DNA of 64,000 nt from Pogostemon cablin. Lineage: Eukaryota > Streptophyta > Magnoliopsida > Lamiales > Lamiaceae. The notes under the pieces were generated by a model, which did no database searches, was not told where the DNA came from, and saw only the letters and a program-made list of their open reading frames with translations. The stretch lies in assembly GCA_023678885.1 (NCBI GenBank), contig CM042962.1, positions 23,078,336 through 23,142,335 of the forward strand, read 5' to 3'. Positions 48,716 through 59,761 of this stretch are shown piece by piece. Within the stretch, counting starts at the first letter, position 1, and every line of letters begins with the position of its first letter. The position numbers and the translations under genes are program-made.

Positions 48716-49843
48716 ACATCCAGATTATCAAATTTTCAAAAATCTCCAGATTATCAATTTTTCTAAAATATCGATATCGACCATCGATATCGTCGAGATT
48801 ATCGAAATCATCAATATCGACCAAATTATCAAAATTTTGAAACTATCAATATCGACCGTCAATATCGTCCAGATTATCGAAATCATCGATATCGACCAAA
48901 TTATCAAATTTTCAAAAATTTTCAGATTATCAAATTTTCAAAATTTCCAGATTATCAATTTTTTGAAAACTTGCATACTATCAAATTTTAAAAAAACTCC
49001 AGATTATCAAAATTTTGAAATTTCAAAATTTATCAAATTTTAAAAAATTTCAAGATTATCAAAATTTCGTAACTTCCAAATTTTCAAATTTTAAAAAATA
49101 TCAGATTATCATATTTTCAAAATTTTCCATATTATCAAATTTTCGAAACATCCAGATTATCAAATTTTTTAAAATTTTCAGATTATCAAATTTTCGAAAT
49201 TTTCACATTATCAAATTTTTTAAAATTTCCAGATTATCTAATTTTTGAAATTTTCAGATTATCAAATTTTCAAAAATTTTCAAATTATCAAATTTTTGAA
49301 ATTTTCAAATTATCAAATTTTCAAGAATTTCCAGATTATAAAATTTTCGAAACTTCCAGATTATCAAATTTTCAAAAATATCCAGATTATCAAATTTTCA
49401 AAAATTTTCAAATTATCAAATTTTCGAAAATTTCCAGATTATCATATTTTTCAAAATTTTCAGATTATCAAATTTTCAAAAAATTTCAGATTATCAAATT
49501 TAAAAAATTTTCAGATTATCAAATTTTAGAAAATTTTCAGATTATCAAATTTTCAAAAAACTCTAGATTATCAAATTTTTGAAAATTTCAGATTATCATA
49601 TTTTCGAAACATCCAGATTACCAAATTTTTAAAATTTCCAGAATATCAAATTTTCAAAAATTTCCAAATTATCAAATTTTTGAAACTTCCAGATTATCAA
49701 ATTTTCGAAAATATCCCGTTTATCAAATTTTTGAAATTTCCAGATCATCAAATTTTCAAAAATTTCCAGATCATCAAGTTTTCAAAAATTTCCACATTAT
49801 CAAATTTTTAAAAATTTTCAAATTATCAAATTTTCGTTGAGTG
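48716..49843. repeat. ~25-bp AT-rich minisatellite in Copia leader
   Basis: About 45 tandem degenerate copies of a unit built from cagattatcaaattttcaaa plus a few bases (24-26 bp), with variants using gaaa for caaa. The first ~190 bp (48716-48905) is a different sub-pattern rich in atatcgacc, itself duplicated at a ~105-bp step. Long plus-strand frames here (48657-49529) translate to monotonous IIKFSKIFRLSNF-like peptides. They are artefacts of the repeat, since a period near 25 lets frames continue. Confidence 0.93.
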
Positions 49844-50019
49844 CCATAAAACATATAGAGTATTCAATAAGAAGCAATAATTTCTAAACTCTAGATCACG
49901 TTTGACAAAGGTATATGGTATTCGAATAGGGTATACTAGCATAACATGAATAGTTAAACTCTTTCACCTTTAGACATAAACCCTAGCCTAACGTTTCACG
50001 CTTAACCACGAAACCGAAG

Positions 50020-50031
50020 CTCTGATACCAA
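50020..50031 (-). other. Copia primer-binding site, initiator tRNA-Met type
   Basis: Minus-strand tggtatcagagc, the exact common plant Copia PBS, one base from the LTR end at 50033. Followed on the minus strand by ttcggtttcgtggttaagcg, shared with the first Copia near 13319. Confidence 0.9.
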
Positions 50032-50032
50032 T

Positions 50033-51376
50033 TATTGATATTCTATCATTTTGTTAACATGAACCGTTAGGGTTCCATACGATTCTATATTCAGCGGAAG
50101 TAAGAAAACATAGAAACGTATTACCTTTCACCAGGATATGTTGGAGAAGAAAGATTCTCGCTGGCAGCCTGCGCAGCCTCACCGTTTTGGGCATAACTCT
50201 CTCATATGATCTCTGATTTGAGTGATATATGTGCCAAAACGATCCTCTCTTCAATAGATTTCCAATAAAGTATAACAAGTCCAGTTTGGAGTTCCACACG
50301 ATTTTGAAAAAATTGTGGAAGTTGATGAATAGCAGCAGCAAACAACCTTCCGATCTTCTGCTGTATTCCCAAGTCCAATCTCGACGTCATGTGGGCGACG
50401 ATCTTCGAGATCTTCTCCCTCACCCTCCTCACAATGTTAGACATGAATAATTAGTTAGGGTTTACAGACAGCTGAGATGACTTATATATGGGCTACAGCA
50501 GGGACCAGGAGGAGAAATTAGAGTTGGGCTTCCATTGGGCTTAAGTATCCAAGCTTAGCCCAAAACTTATACTTAAGTCTAATAATAATAATATATACCA
50601 CTAAAATATTATTGCTGCACTATCGTTCTAATCCCATAATTATGTTATAGGCTCCTTCTTATTATGAGCCTGTTAGTCTCCCCATGTTTAAGATATACGA
50701 TGCCCATTAATTAAATAAGTTATTGACAATTCCATTAATTAATATCTCATCTGAGAGTAGTACCACTCAACCTCATTATCATGCCGGAATAAATCAACCT
50801 GCACGGTTTACATGATAATCCTTATGAGCTCCTCAAAGGTACATCATCAACATATATCGAACACGAATTCCTTCTACAATCAACAGAACACCATAGAGAC
50901 ATCACTAATTCCCAACTCGCCAAGTTTGTTGATTTAATTACATGTAAATCTCACCCATTGATGAATCAAAGAAATACATACTGCCTTACGTGTCGAGGTT
51001 ATTGTATAGGGATTAAAAGCACGAACATCCATAATAACAGAGATCAAATTTTCCTATATAGTCAGTATAAATCGAACAATCTCAAGCGGTCCTGCTCAAT
51101 ACACACAAAGTGCACTAATGTAATTCTATAGTCAAGACAAACTAATACTAAATATCTCGGTTGTGAGCATCTGTTTATACTTTATAAGGAAAATGATAAT
51201 ATGATCTTTCGCGGTTGTCGCACAACATATTATCTACAGTATAAAGTAAGTGGACTATTGCGTCGAACATATAAATAAATTATAAGACACAATCATTTGA
51301 TCATTGATTCTCATTTCAAATAAATTATTAAAACATTGTTCATACTAAAGCTAGACTTTTAGTATACAATCTAACA
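50033..51376 (-). mobile_element. Copia 5' LTR, minus strand (1344 bp)
   Basis: Reverse complement of the LTR family at 13415-14804 and 60821-62203. On the minus strand it starts tgttagattgtatactaaaa at 51376 and ends near 50033, where ccaaca has decayed to tcaata. A TATA-like tatata is on the minus strand near 50489-50482. It is inserted in Sirevirus-like pol sequence that begins at 51377. The other end of this element is gone, so no TSD pair can be tested. No gene inside. Confidence 0.9.
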
Positions 51377-51816
51377 ATTCTTTGAATAGCAAAGCTTATA
51401 GAGTCTTTAATCTTAAAACCAGAACTTTTCAAGAATCTTTTAATGTTGTGTTTGATGATTCATCCAATATTGCAGGTAAAAGGATGGAAGATGATATCTC
51501 TGACTTGGTTGAAATTGTAGAACCAGTGAACAATATTGAGCTGAATGTGATCACATCGCCTACAACATCAAGTGTTGATTCAGAAGAAGATGAGAACCAA
51601 CTCCACAAAACTCCGAGAAATACTCTTGCTCACAGATATAAGAAAGATCACCCTTCATCACAGATCATTGGTGAGTCCTCTGTTGGTGATCAAACCAAAA
51701 GAAAAGGTAAATTTAGAGATGTAGTACGATCTGTTTGCATGTCTAACATACGCAATCAGGTATGTACTGATGTTATTTCTCTTCTATTGAACCCAAGAAT
51801 GTTTCAGAAGCTTTAA
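51377..51816 (+). pseudogene. Sirevirus-like Copia pol: integrase C-terminus and linker
   Basis: Opens directly after the LTR with SLNSKAYRVFNLKTRTFQES and FNVVFDD, the conserved C-terminal 'GYS..SKAYRVFN..T....ES.NV.FDE' motif of Copia integrase. An acidic linker follows (VDSEEDENQ), then HPSSQIIGESS, the counterpart of 'HP..QIIG....GV.TR' before the RT. Everything upstream of this motif in pol is missing from the window, replaced by the minus-strand LTR. The wording agrees with Sirevirus/SIRE-type elements rather than with the Copia family at 7399-13412. Confidence 0.87.
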
Positions 51817-52500
51817 AAAATGTATGTTGGATTAAGGCTATGCATGAAGAACTTGAACAATTCATTAGGAATGATGTTTGGAGTCTAGTACCTAGGCCTA
51901 CAAACACTAATGTGATTGGAACAAAGTGGATTTTCAAGAAAAAAACTGATGAATCTGGTAACATAGTAAAGAAAGCTAAGCTAGTTGCACAAGGATACAC
52001 ACAGGTTGAAGGAATAGATTTTGATGAAACATTTGCACCCGTAGCTAGAATAGAGTCTATTAGGCTTCTCTTAGCTGTTGCATGCTTTGTTGGTATCAAA
52101 CTGTTTATAATGGATGTTATAGCAGCGTTCTTAAATGGTATTTTACTTGAATAAGCTTTTGTTGAACAACTAAATGGTTTTGTTGATCCATTTCATCCTG
52201 ATCATGTGTATAAATTGAAGAAAGCTTTGTATGGTCTAGAGCATGGTATGGTAGAATAACTGACTTCTTACTTCAGTTTGGATTCATTAGAGGTGAAGCT
52301 GAAAGAACTCTTTTCATTAAGCATGAATCTGATGGCTTTTTGATTGCTCAAATTTATGTTGATGACATAGTATTTGGAGCAACATCACAAGTAATGATGG
52401 ACAGCTTTGTGAAGGCAATGACTACCACGTTTGAGATGAGTATGGTTTGTAACCTAAATTACTTTTTAGGGCTCCAAATCAAGTAAAGTAAAAGTGGTAT
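51817..52500 (+). pseudogene. Sirevirus-like Copia reverse transcriptase (broken)
   Basis: Frame 51840-52154 reads MHEELEQFIRNDVWSLVPRP, then GTKWIFKKKTDESG, KAKLVAQGYTQVEGIDFDET, and FIMDVIAAFLNGIL (motif A; the usual VKSAF reads VIAAF). A stop at 52152 and an apparent ~11-bp deletion near 52236 break the frame. It resumes as AWYGRITDFLLQFGFIRGEA, then QIYVDDIVFGAT with the YVDD codons at 52355-52366, and NLNYFLGLQIK. The IYVDDI.FGAT and EMSM motifs are those of SIRE-type Copia. Not functional. Confidence 0.9.
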
Positions 52501-53189
52501 CTTTATCTCACAGAGTAAGTATGCAAAGAACTTGGTGAAAAGATTTAGCCTTGAGAACGCTAAGCCTATGAAGAGAGGTATAATTTGTAACCTTCTGTAC
52601 TTAACTTCGAGTAGAACTGATAGTATGTATAGTGTCTGTGTATGTGCTAGGTACTAAGCAAATTCCAAGGAATCTCATATGAAAGCTGTGAAGATGATCA
52701 TCCGATATGTTGCTGGAACAAGTGAGATGAGACTATGGTTTTCGAAGGATACAAATAGCTCCCTGGTTGGATATAGTGATGCTGATTGGGCAGCTGATTG
52801 TGATGATAGGAAGAGCACAAGTGGTGGATGCTTCTATATGGTTAACAATCTTGTTTCTTGGCATAGTAAAAAATAAAAATGCATATCCCAATCCACTGCT
52901 GAATCTGAATATATTGTTACTGGAAGTTGTTGTACACAATTGCATTAGTTGAAAAAGATGTTAGATGATTATGTGCTTGAGACAGATGCTTTAGTGATTT
53001 TTTGTGAAAACACGAGTGCTATAAACATTTCTAAAAATCCTGTGCAGCACTCACTCACTAAACATATCATCATAAGACATCACTTCATTAGAGATTTAGT
53101 TGAGAAAGAAGTTGTTAAGTTGGAGTATATTTCAACTGAGAAACAACTTGCTAACATTTTTATGAAAGCACTTGATTTTGAGAGGTTTT
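52501..53189 (+). pseudogene. Sirevirus-like Copia RNase H (split by Gypsy insertion)
   Basis: Segments in order: ISQSKYAKNLVKRF, a degenerate YLTSSRTD...CVCARY, then 52679-52876 with GYSDADWAADCDDRKSTSGG and NLVSWHSKK, then ISQSTAESEYI, and 52949-53189 with ENTSAINISKNPVQHSLTKH, IIIRHHFIRDLVEKEVV and TEKQLANIFMKALDFERF. Catalytic aspartates are visible in SDADWA, and the TAESEY glutamate is present. Stops at 52874-52876 and near 52947 kill it. The reading is cut at 53189 by the LARD-like element; the last residues and stop lie at 59767-59804. Confidence 0.9.
53185..53189. repeat. TSD gtttt, left copy
   Basis: Five bases before the left LTR of the Gypsy/LARD element. They are repeated exactly at 59762-59766 right after its right LTR. 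Confidence 0.92.
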
Positions 53190-54742
53190 TGATGAGTGAT
53201 ATTTTCACCTAGATTTTAGTGTCTTTTTATGCCCGTTTTCGTATTATTTTATCCATATTTGTGTGCTATTTGGTTGTATTTTATGTTTTTATGGAAATGT
53301 GTGAGAATGAGCTTAAACATATGATTTTCAGGTAAAAATAGATTCCAAACGCGACAAGAAAGACGTGGGAAAAAATGGATCTCAATTTCGAGTTGAAACG
53401 AGTAAGAAATGAATAATAGAAAAAAAACACGGGCAGAAGGAGAAACACGGCCATGTTTGGCCGAGTTACAAAAGAAACACGGCCTCATTTAGGCCGTGTG
53501 AGGTGGCATGGCCGTGTTCCTAAAGAATTCGAATTTTACACAAAAAAGACTCATTTCCCACTTAGGCCCATGATCCAAAATTTGCCCTAATTCCTTTGAT
53601 CCTCCACCATTATAAATACCCTCATTTCCAAATAGAGAGGGAGAAGGGGGCTACACCTAGATCACACACATTTTCTTCTATTTTTCACCATCCCTTTCAT
53701 CCATTCTTCATCAATCCATTTACACTTGATCCCCTCCATCAAATCTACCATCCAAGTGATCAAGGAAGCAAGGGAGAGTGAAGATTACAAGAAGAAGAAG
53801 GAGATCTCTATTGAAGACCTTCAAAGGGGGAATCTAATTATAATTTTTGTGAAATTCTTTATAGTTTTGTCATGGGATTTATAGATACAATTGTCTATGT
53901 TGTTTTCTCTAAGACTATGATAGACTAATCTCCTTTGTGAGATAACTCCATGATTAGTGTTGGATAATTTAGTTTTTATGCAATTTGATTTTAATCTTGA
54001 ATGGGCAATGCGTATTTCTATCATTGAATGTTGATTGCTTGATGTATATGATTGATTTGTGTGATTAATTGTCATGGGCATGTGATTAGGTTGAGAAATC
54101 AATTATGTGTTTATGATAGTTCATTGTATCATTTCATCAAACACTTCATATGCATTAATTTAGAATAAGATAGAGATATCCTTCTAGATTTAAAACTCTT
54201 TGATAGAACACTTAATTGGCTTAATCGAGAGATTAGTTGACTAGGTGAGGAGACCCAAGCCATTAGTGAATTCATAGTACCTTAAAAGGGAATATTGCCT
54301 ATGATTTAGTACCTAATTAGGGAACTCGTAGAGTAATTAGTACCTAGTGGGAGGTGTTCACTTTGGTCTCGATCCGTTGTGTTGGGAGCCTTATTGAGGG
54401 CCTACATCCTATCCATCTCAAGAGAGAGCTTAGGTGGAATTAGTGATCGCTCCTATGCCATGTCCATGAAAGATTAGAATTAATTGCATGATTTCTTTAT
54501 TATCTATACCATGATTGTTGTTAATCTCATCCTTGTATCATTTGGAACCCATCCATTTTCTTGCATTCATTTTATCTTATTTTCATTTCTTTAAGTGCAT
54601 TCATTTGCACATTTATCCTCCATCCCATTCCGCCGTCCTTATAAAATCACGATAAACTTGAGATCGCTTAAACTCTAGAACGTTCCTCTCTTGGGTTCGA
54701 TAAATTCTTTAATTGGTTATCTCGACTATAAACGACCAATCA
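53190..54742 (+). mobile_element. Left LTR of LARD-like element (1553 bp)
   Basis: Starts tgatgagtgatattttcacc and ends aaacgaccaatca. Nearly identical to the right LTR apart from scattered substitutions and the absence of one 50-bp repeat unit. Contains a TATA box at 53611 and, upstream of it, GC-rich hairpin motifs built from cacggcc/ggccgtg (53455-53520). Open frames inside (for example 53596-53781) are not genes. Confidence 0.93.
53611..53618 (+). promoter_or_regulatory. TATA box of LARD-like left LTR
   Basis: tataaata in the context caccattataaatacc, conserved at 58628-58635 in the right LTR. It is a good plant TATA match. Transcription of the element would start about 30 bases downstream, near the aagggggctacacc block. 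Confidence 0.65.
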
Positions 54743-54744
54743 AA

Positions 54745-54762
54745 TGGTTCCGTTGCCGGGGA
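54745..54762 (+). other. Primer-binding site, tRNA-Asp type
   Basis: tggttccgttgccgggga, two bases after the left LTR. It differs by two bases from tggcgccgttgccgggga, which is complementary to the 3' end of plant tRNA-Asp and is a common PBS in plant Gypsy elements. Confidence 0.85.
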
Positions 54763-54897
54763 CGTAATGCTCGCTAGTAGTTTGACGAAGGATTGTTTAG
54801 AGTGGTCTTAATAAAAATATTTTTTTCTTATTTTTGCATCTTAAATTTGTTTTAGAAAATTTTGTTCAAATTTTTCTTTCTCTTATAGGAGCATTCA

Positions 54898-55899
54898 TTG
54901 AGAAGGAAGAAGAAGGAGAACAAGCCCAAAAATATGAGCTACATGGATATTCTTCGAGATATGGTGAATATAAGTGCTCATCCCACTATGAACACACATG
55001 GAAATTTTCAAGGATTTCAAATGTCAAATTGTGAGTATAATTTGCAACCGGATTACGGAGTACAAGATATGCAAAACCAACAAAAAGGTTATGAGAATTT
55101 TGGAGTTCCTCATCAAATGCATCAACAAGTATATCCTCAAGGTGTGGAAGATGTTTTTCCAGGAAATTTTTTTAGAAATCAAGAAGGTAATCAACCACAA
55201 CTATGGGGAAATTTTCAAGACTCCAACACCTCTTATTCCACCAAAAATAACCACATAGCGATGCTTGGAGAAAAGTTGTTTGAAATGGTTATGGATCGCT
55301 TAAAAGAGGGGAGAAAGTCTAATCAAGTATGGATTGATAGAATTAGAAACTTGTGTGAAATGATAATGAATACAATGGTAGCATTCAATGCTAAGTTGAA
55401 TTCATTGGAGCACCAAGTAAGTCAAATCGTGTCGACCGTGAAGAGACTTCAAGAAGAGAATAATAAGCCTTTTACCTCCGGAACAATGAATAAATGCATG
55501 GTCGTTAAGGTTAGAAAAGAGGATAGTTTGGAGGTTGATGAGGTTATGAAGAAGAAGATAGAAAAAGTTCCAAAGTGGGTGAAAGCCAAAGAGTTGAAAG
55601 AAGAGTTGAAGGGGAAATTCGATAGATTTGTCGAGTCTCTTGAAGAGATGGTAGAGAAAGTTAAGATTCAAAACCACGAAGAGATTTATGCCTTTATGGA
55701 AGAAAAGAATCCTCCGGAAACTAAGATCATGAATTCTACTCCCCACAAGCCTAAACATTCTCATTCTATTGAAATTTCAAATTCTCTTAAGAATTTTCAT
55801 GATTTTATTGATAAAAATTTGTTCGGTGATTGTAGAAAAAATGTTGCAAGAGGGCATCAACACTTGTCAATGCCCGAATTCTTACCGGGGATGTGGTAG
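54898..55899 (+). CDS. Gag-like ORF of the non-autonomous Gypsy element (333 aa)
   Basis: Uninterrupted 333-codon frame starting MRRKKKENKPKNMSYMDI and ending at a tag stop at 55897-55899. The N-terminal half is Q/N-rich. The middle (about residues 145-200) has a coiled-coil-like heptad stretch, LNSLEHQVSQIVSTVKRLQE, resembling the 'LE.QVGQ(I/M)A..L..RP.G' segment near the C-terminus of Athila/Tat-type Gypsy gag. The rest is lysine- and glutamate-rich. There is no CCHC zinc knuckle and no protease, so it would be a partial gag lacking the N-terminal capsid domain. It is not a host gene: it lies wholly between the LTRs. An open frame of this length in a young element suggests selection or little time for decay. 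Confidence 0.65.
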   Translation: MRRKKKENKPKNMSYMDILRDMVNISAHPTMNTHGNFQGFQMSNCEYNLQPDYGVQDMQNQQKGYENFGVPHQMHQQVYPQGVEDVFPGNFFRNQEGNQPQLWGNFQDSNTSYSTKNNHIAMLGEKLFEMVMDRLKEGRKSNQVWIDRIRNLCEMIMNTMVAFNAKLNSLEHQVSQIVSTVKRLQEENNKPFTSGTMNKCMVVKVRKEDSLEVDEVMKKKIEKVPKWVKAKELKEELKGKFDRFVESLEEMVEKVKIQNHEEIYAFMEEKNPPETKIMNSTPHKPKHSHSIEISNSLKNFHDFIDKNLFGDCRKNVARGHQHLSMPEFLPGMW

Positions 55900-58158
55900 A
55901 AGTTCAAAATGCATCTAAAACCCCATGGAAGAAGTGGAACAAGTGAAAAGAGCCATTCCTTGTGAAGAACGCCTTCGGAGAACAGTTGCTTGAATTATTT
56001 AACAAGGGAAACGTTCTTGTAGTTGAGCGTGAGGACACAAGGCACTACTTCAAGAAGTAACCTATGATAGTGTCTAAAGACTATTCAAGACCACCATGAG
56101 CTAAATACTATCATCCGGCTTGAAGACGTTAAACTTATCGCTAGATGGGAGGCAACCCATTATTATCTTTATTGCTTTATTTAATGTTTTCAATAAGGTT
56201 GATGAATTTGATTTTGTTTTACAATTTTGGTTTGTAGGTTGATTATGCTCGTGAGGAAGATGTGTGTTGAAGATACGAAGGGTGCTTCATTTGAAGTATG
56301 TAAGTACGTCACACTACTTTTTGCAATCTTAACTTGAAACTCTTGTTTCAATTTAAGTTTGGGGGGATATGGCGTGGTGTGACATACTTTGCCTTTAAGG
56401 CATATACTTTTCATGTTTTGGGCTAAGTTTAAAATTTTTCTCATGAGTTTTGGTTTGATTTTGGTCCTTTTTGGTTGTGTTGAAGTGCATATTAGTCCAT
56501 ATTTTTAGTGTAATTGTTGAGCTAATGGTTTTATTGAGTCTTTGAGCATGAATGAAGGGTATTGGAAGAATGAATGGAGCTTGGAGCTAATAAATTCCAC
56601 TACCAAATGCCTATTGAGGGAGTTGACTCTACACCCTATCACTTCTAATTGATTTTGATTTGAATTGATGTGATTAGCATGTTACTTTATTTGTTATATA
56701 TGTTGTGGGAGGTTTACTTTTGTAATTTAGGATTTCCTTTTCAATCAAGATGGGGATTTTTGTGAGCTTACTTGATCATGGATGATATAGAAATGTGTGC
56801 TTTATTGTTAGTGATGGTGATTTTTGTTTTTGCATGTTATGTATTTTTTTGTATTGTTTCTTGTTTTGATGAGTCTTTTCTTTTATGTGTTATGTGTATT
56901 TTTATTCTTATTTAGGGATGTTTGGTGGTTTGTTTTTAGGGATGTCGTGAGTCATTTTTTGAATATGAGTGATGACATGTTGTTGTGATAAGTGATGACA
57001 AGTTATGATTAAGAATCTCTACAATTTCGAATTGTGACATGTTTTATTTAACTTGTTCAATTTTGAGATGAATGTGGTGTAATAAGTTCTTTAAGGTCCA
57101 ATGCATAAGCTTGTGAGAATTTGAGCCTCAACCGTGCATACATAGTATTTCTTCATGAGTGGATCAGTTGTGTTTGATAAGCTAGAACTTGCTCAAGGAC
57201 TATATGAACGAGCCCGATTTGTGGAGATTAGTGACATGATCTAAGGTCATCCTTGTCATTTATAGTCATTGCCAAATATTTTCTTACCTTATACATCATC
57301 TCGATCTAGTCAACCACTTTGAGCCTATAAGCCTATTTTTTGTGAATTTAGCACAATAAAAACCATGATTACCCACTTAAGCTTTATATATATATATACC
57401 TTTGTGTGGGTGATTGAGGAGATGGTAACTAGAAAAGTTTGATAAGAAAGCAAAAGAAGAAAGGAAATGGTAAACAAGCAAGAAGAAGGATGAAAAGAGC
57501 ACAAACAAGAATAGACATGCAACCTCAAAATAAGAAAATGAGCAAAGCAACAACAAAATGCTCAAGTACTAAAAGTTCGAGAGGGAAGCATGCATTGAAA
57601 GAAGCTCAATTCAAGGAAAGTTGATGAATAGTGCTTGTGATCAATTAAGAAAAGAAATGAAGAAAAAAATGTTAAGGAATGGAAGAAAGTAGCTACCTCT
57701 TCGATTACTTACACATGATTAGTCACTCTTACCTAAATTCTTCAAACCCTACCAAAGAGCCTATCACTACATCCAAGTGAAAAGTCCTTTTTGATCACTA
57801 ATTTAAACTTTGGTGGTTTATGAATATAGTCCGCGAGCAAGCTTATAGCGAGTCGAACCAATCGGTTAATGAGTGTTGATTTACCCCACTTCATAGAGTG
57901 TTGAATGAAATTATAACATATGTGAGGCTTGGACTAAAAGTGGACTATATTACACTTTTATTCTCTTTTGATTGAACTTGTTAATAATTGCATGTTATGG
58001 TTTTATTGATGTAGGATGCCTTAGCATATTTTGTAATTCTTATTGCTATTGATGTGTTATTACTTGTGTTCATTTAGTCTTTTCCTAGATGAAAATCACT
58101 CCTCTTGGTTTATCATTTTGGTTGTTCGGGGATGAACAACACTTTAAGTTGGGGGGTG
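55900..58158 (+). mobile_element. Noncoding internal region of LARD-like element, with polypurine tracts
   Basis: No domain is recognised. Landmarks are gggaggcaaccca at 56147-56159 preceded by gacgttaaac (a pairing seen downstream of pol in Athila/Tat-type plant Gypsy elements), a purine tract taagtttggggggat at 56354-56368, a ta microsatellite near 57385-57400, and the polypurine tract taagttggggggtg at 58145-58158 immediately before the right LTR. Short open frames (for example 57439-57624, K/R-rich) are not supported as genes. Confidence 0.75.
58145..58158 (+). other. Polypurine tract of LARD-like element
   Basis: taagttggggggtg directly abuts the right LTR start at 58159. It would be the primer for plus-strand synthesis. 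Confidence 0.85.
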
Positions 58159-59761
58159 TGATGAGTGATATTTTCACCTAAATTTTAGTGTATTTTTATA
58201 TCCGTTTTTGTATTATTTTATCCGTATTTGTGTGCTATTTGGTTTTATTTTGTGTTTTTATGGAAATGTATGAGAATGAGCTTAAACGTATGATTTTCAG
58301 ATAAAAATAGATTCTAGACGCGAAAAGGAAGACGTGGAAAAAAACGGATCTCAATTCCAAGTGGAAACAAGCAAGAAATGAATAATAGAAAAAAACACGG
58401 GCTGAAGGAGAAACACGGCCATGTTTGGCCGTGTTACAGAAGAAACACGGGCTGAAGGAGAAACACGGCCATGTTTGGCCGTGTTACAGAAGAAACACGA
58501 CCTCATTTAGGCCGTGTGAGGTGGCATGACCGTGTTCCTGAAGAATTTGAATTTTACACAAAAAGGCCCATTTCCTACTTAGGCCCATGATCCAAAATTT
58601 TCCCTAATTCCTTTGATCCTCCACCATTATAAATACCCTTATTTCCAAATTGAGAGAGAGAAGGGGGCTACACCTAGATCACACATATTTTCTTCCATTT
58701 TTCACCATCCCTTTCATCCATTCTTCATCCGTCCATCTACATTTGATCCCCTTCATCAAATCCACCATCCAAGTGATCAAGGAAGCAAGGGAGAGTGAAG
58801 ATTACAAGAAAAAGAAGGAGATCTCCATTGAAGACCTTCAAAGGGGGAATCTAATTCTAATTTTTGTGAAATTCTTTATAGTTTTGTCATGGGATTTATA
58901 GATACAATTGTCTATGTTGTTTTCTCTAAGACTATGATAGACTAATCTCCTTTGTGAGATTAACTCCATGATTGGTGTTGGATAATTTAGTTTTTATGCA
59001 ATTTGATTTTAATCTTGAATGTCAATGTGTATTTCTATCATTGAATGTTGATTGCTTGATGTATATGATTTATTTGTGTGATTAATTGTCATGGGCATGT
59101 GATTAGGTTGAGAATCAATTATGTGTTTATGATAGTTCATTGAATCATTTCATCAAACACTTCATGTGCATTAATTTAGAATGAGATAGAGATATCCTTC
59201 TAGATTTAGAACCCTTTGATAGAACACTTAATTGGCTTAATCGAGAGATTAGTTGACTAGGTGAGGAGACCCAAGCCATTAGTGAATTCATAGTACCTTA
59301 AAAGGGAATATTGCCCATGATTTAGTACCTAATTAGGGAACTCATAGAGTAATTAGTACCTATTGGGAGGTGTTCACTTTGGTCTCGATCCGTTGTGCTT
59401 TTGGGAGCCTTATTGAGGGCCTACATCATATCCATCTCGAGAGAGAGCTTAGGTGGAATTAGCGATCGCTCCTATGCCATGTCCATGAGAGATTAGAATT
59501 AATTGCATGATTTCTTTATTATCTATACCATGATTGTTGTTAGTCTCATCCTTGTATCATTTGGAACCCATCCATTTTCGTGCATTCATTTTATCTTATT
59601 TTCATTAGTTTAAGTGCATTCATTTGCACATTTATCCTCCATCCCATTCCGCCGTCCTTATAAAATCACGATAAACTTGAGATCGCTTATACTCTAGAAT
59701 GTTCCTACCTTGGGTTCAATAAATTCTTTAATTGGTCATCTCGACTATAAACGACCAATCA
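58159..59761 (+). mobile_element. Right LTR of LARD-like element (1603 bp)
   Basis: Same start and end as the left LTR. The 50-bp length difference is explained by a tandem duplication of aaacacgggctgaaggag plus aaacacggccatgtttggcc and the following 12 bases, around 58394-58496. TATA box at 58628-58635. Confidence 0.93.
58394..58496. repeat. 50-bp tandem duplication with hairpin motif in right LTR
   Basis: Two near-perfect copies of a 50-bp unit, each containing the inverted repeat aacacggcc/ggccgtgtt with a short loop. The left LTR has one unit, with a mutated right arm (ggccgagtt). It lies upstream of the TATA box, so within U3. Confidence 0.9.

Larger units (their letters stand above)
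48395..50032 (-). mobile_element. Internal leader of a second minus-strand Copia copy
   Basis: Begins acaaacccgaacatttacaa, homologous to ~10952 in the first Copia, and runs through leader sequence matching 11345-11640. It then enters a minisatellite (48716-49843) and a short unique stretch (49844-50019) ending at the primer-binding site. No gag or pol remains; those and the 3' LTR are missing to the left, where the element joins truncated LINE sequence. Confidence 0.85.
53190..59761 (+). mobile_element. Non-autonomous Ty3/Gypsy (LARD-like) element, 6572 bp
   Basis: Two direct LTRs (53190-54742 and 58159-59761), a tRNA-Asp-type primer site, a gag-like ORF, a long noncoding internal part and a polypurine tract before the right LTR, all inside a perfect 5-bp TSD (gtttt). 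No protease, RT, RNase H or integrase is present in 3.4 kb of internal sequence, so it depends on another element. Gag style and PBS suggest an Athila/Tat-type relative. Complete LTRs and TSD make it the youngest-looking full insertion in the window. Confidence 0.92.

Noticed and set aside
48657..49529. Long plus-strand frames with I/K/F/S/N-rich repeats
   Set aside because: Translation of a ~25-bp minisatellite; periodic peptides follow from repeat length and absence of stops in the unit.
54898..55899. Host gene encoding a 333-residue protein
   Set aside because: It lies entirely between the LTRs, after the primer-binding site, with gag-like features; best explained as element-encoded.
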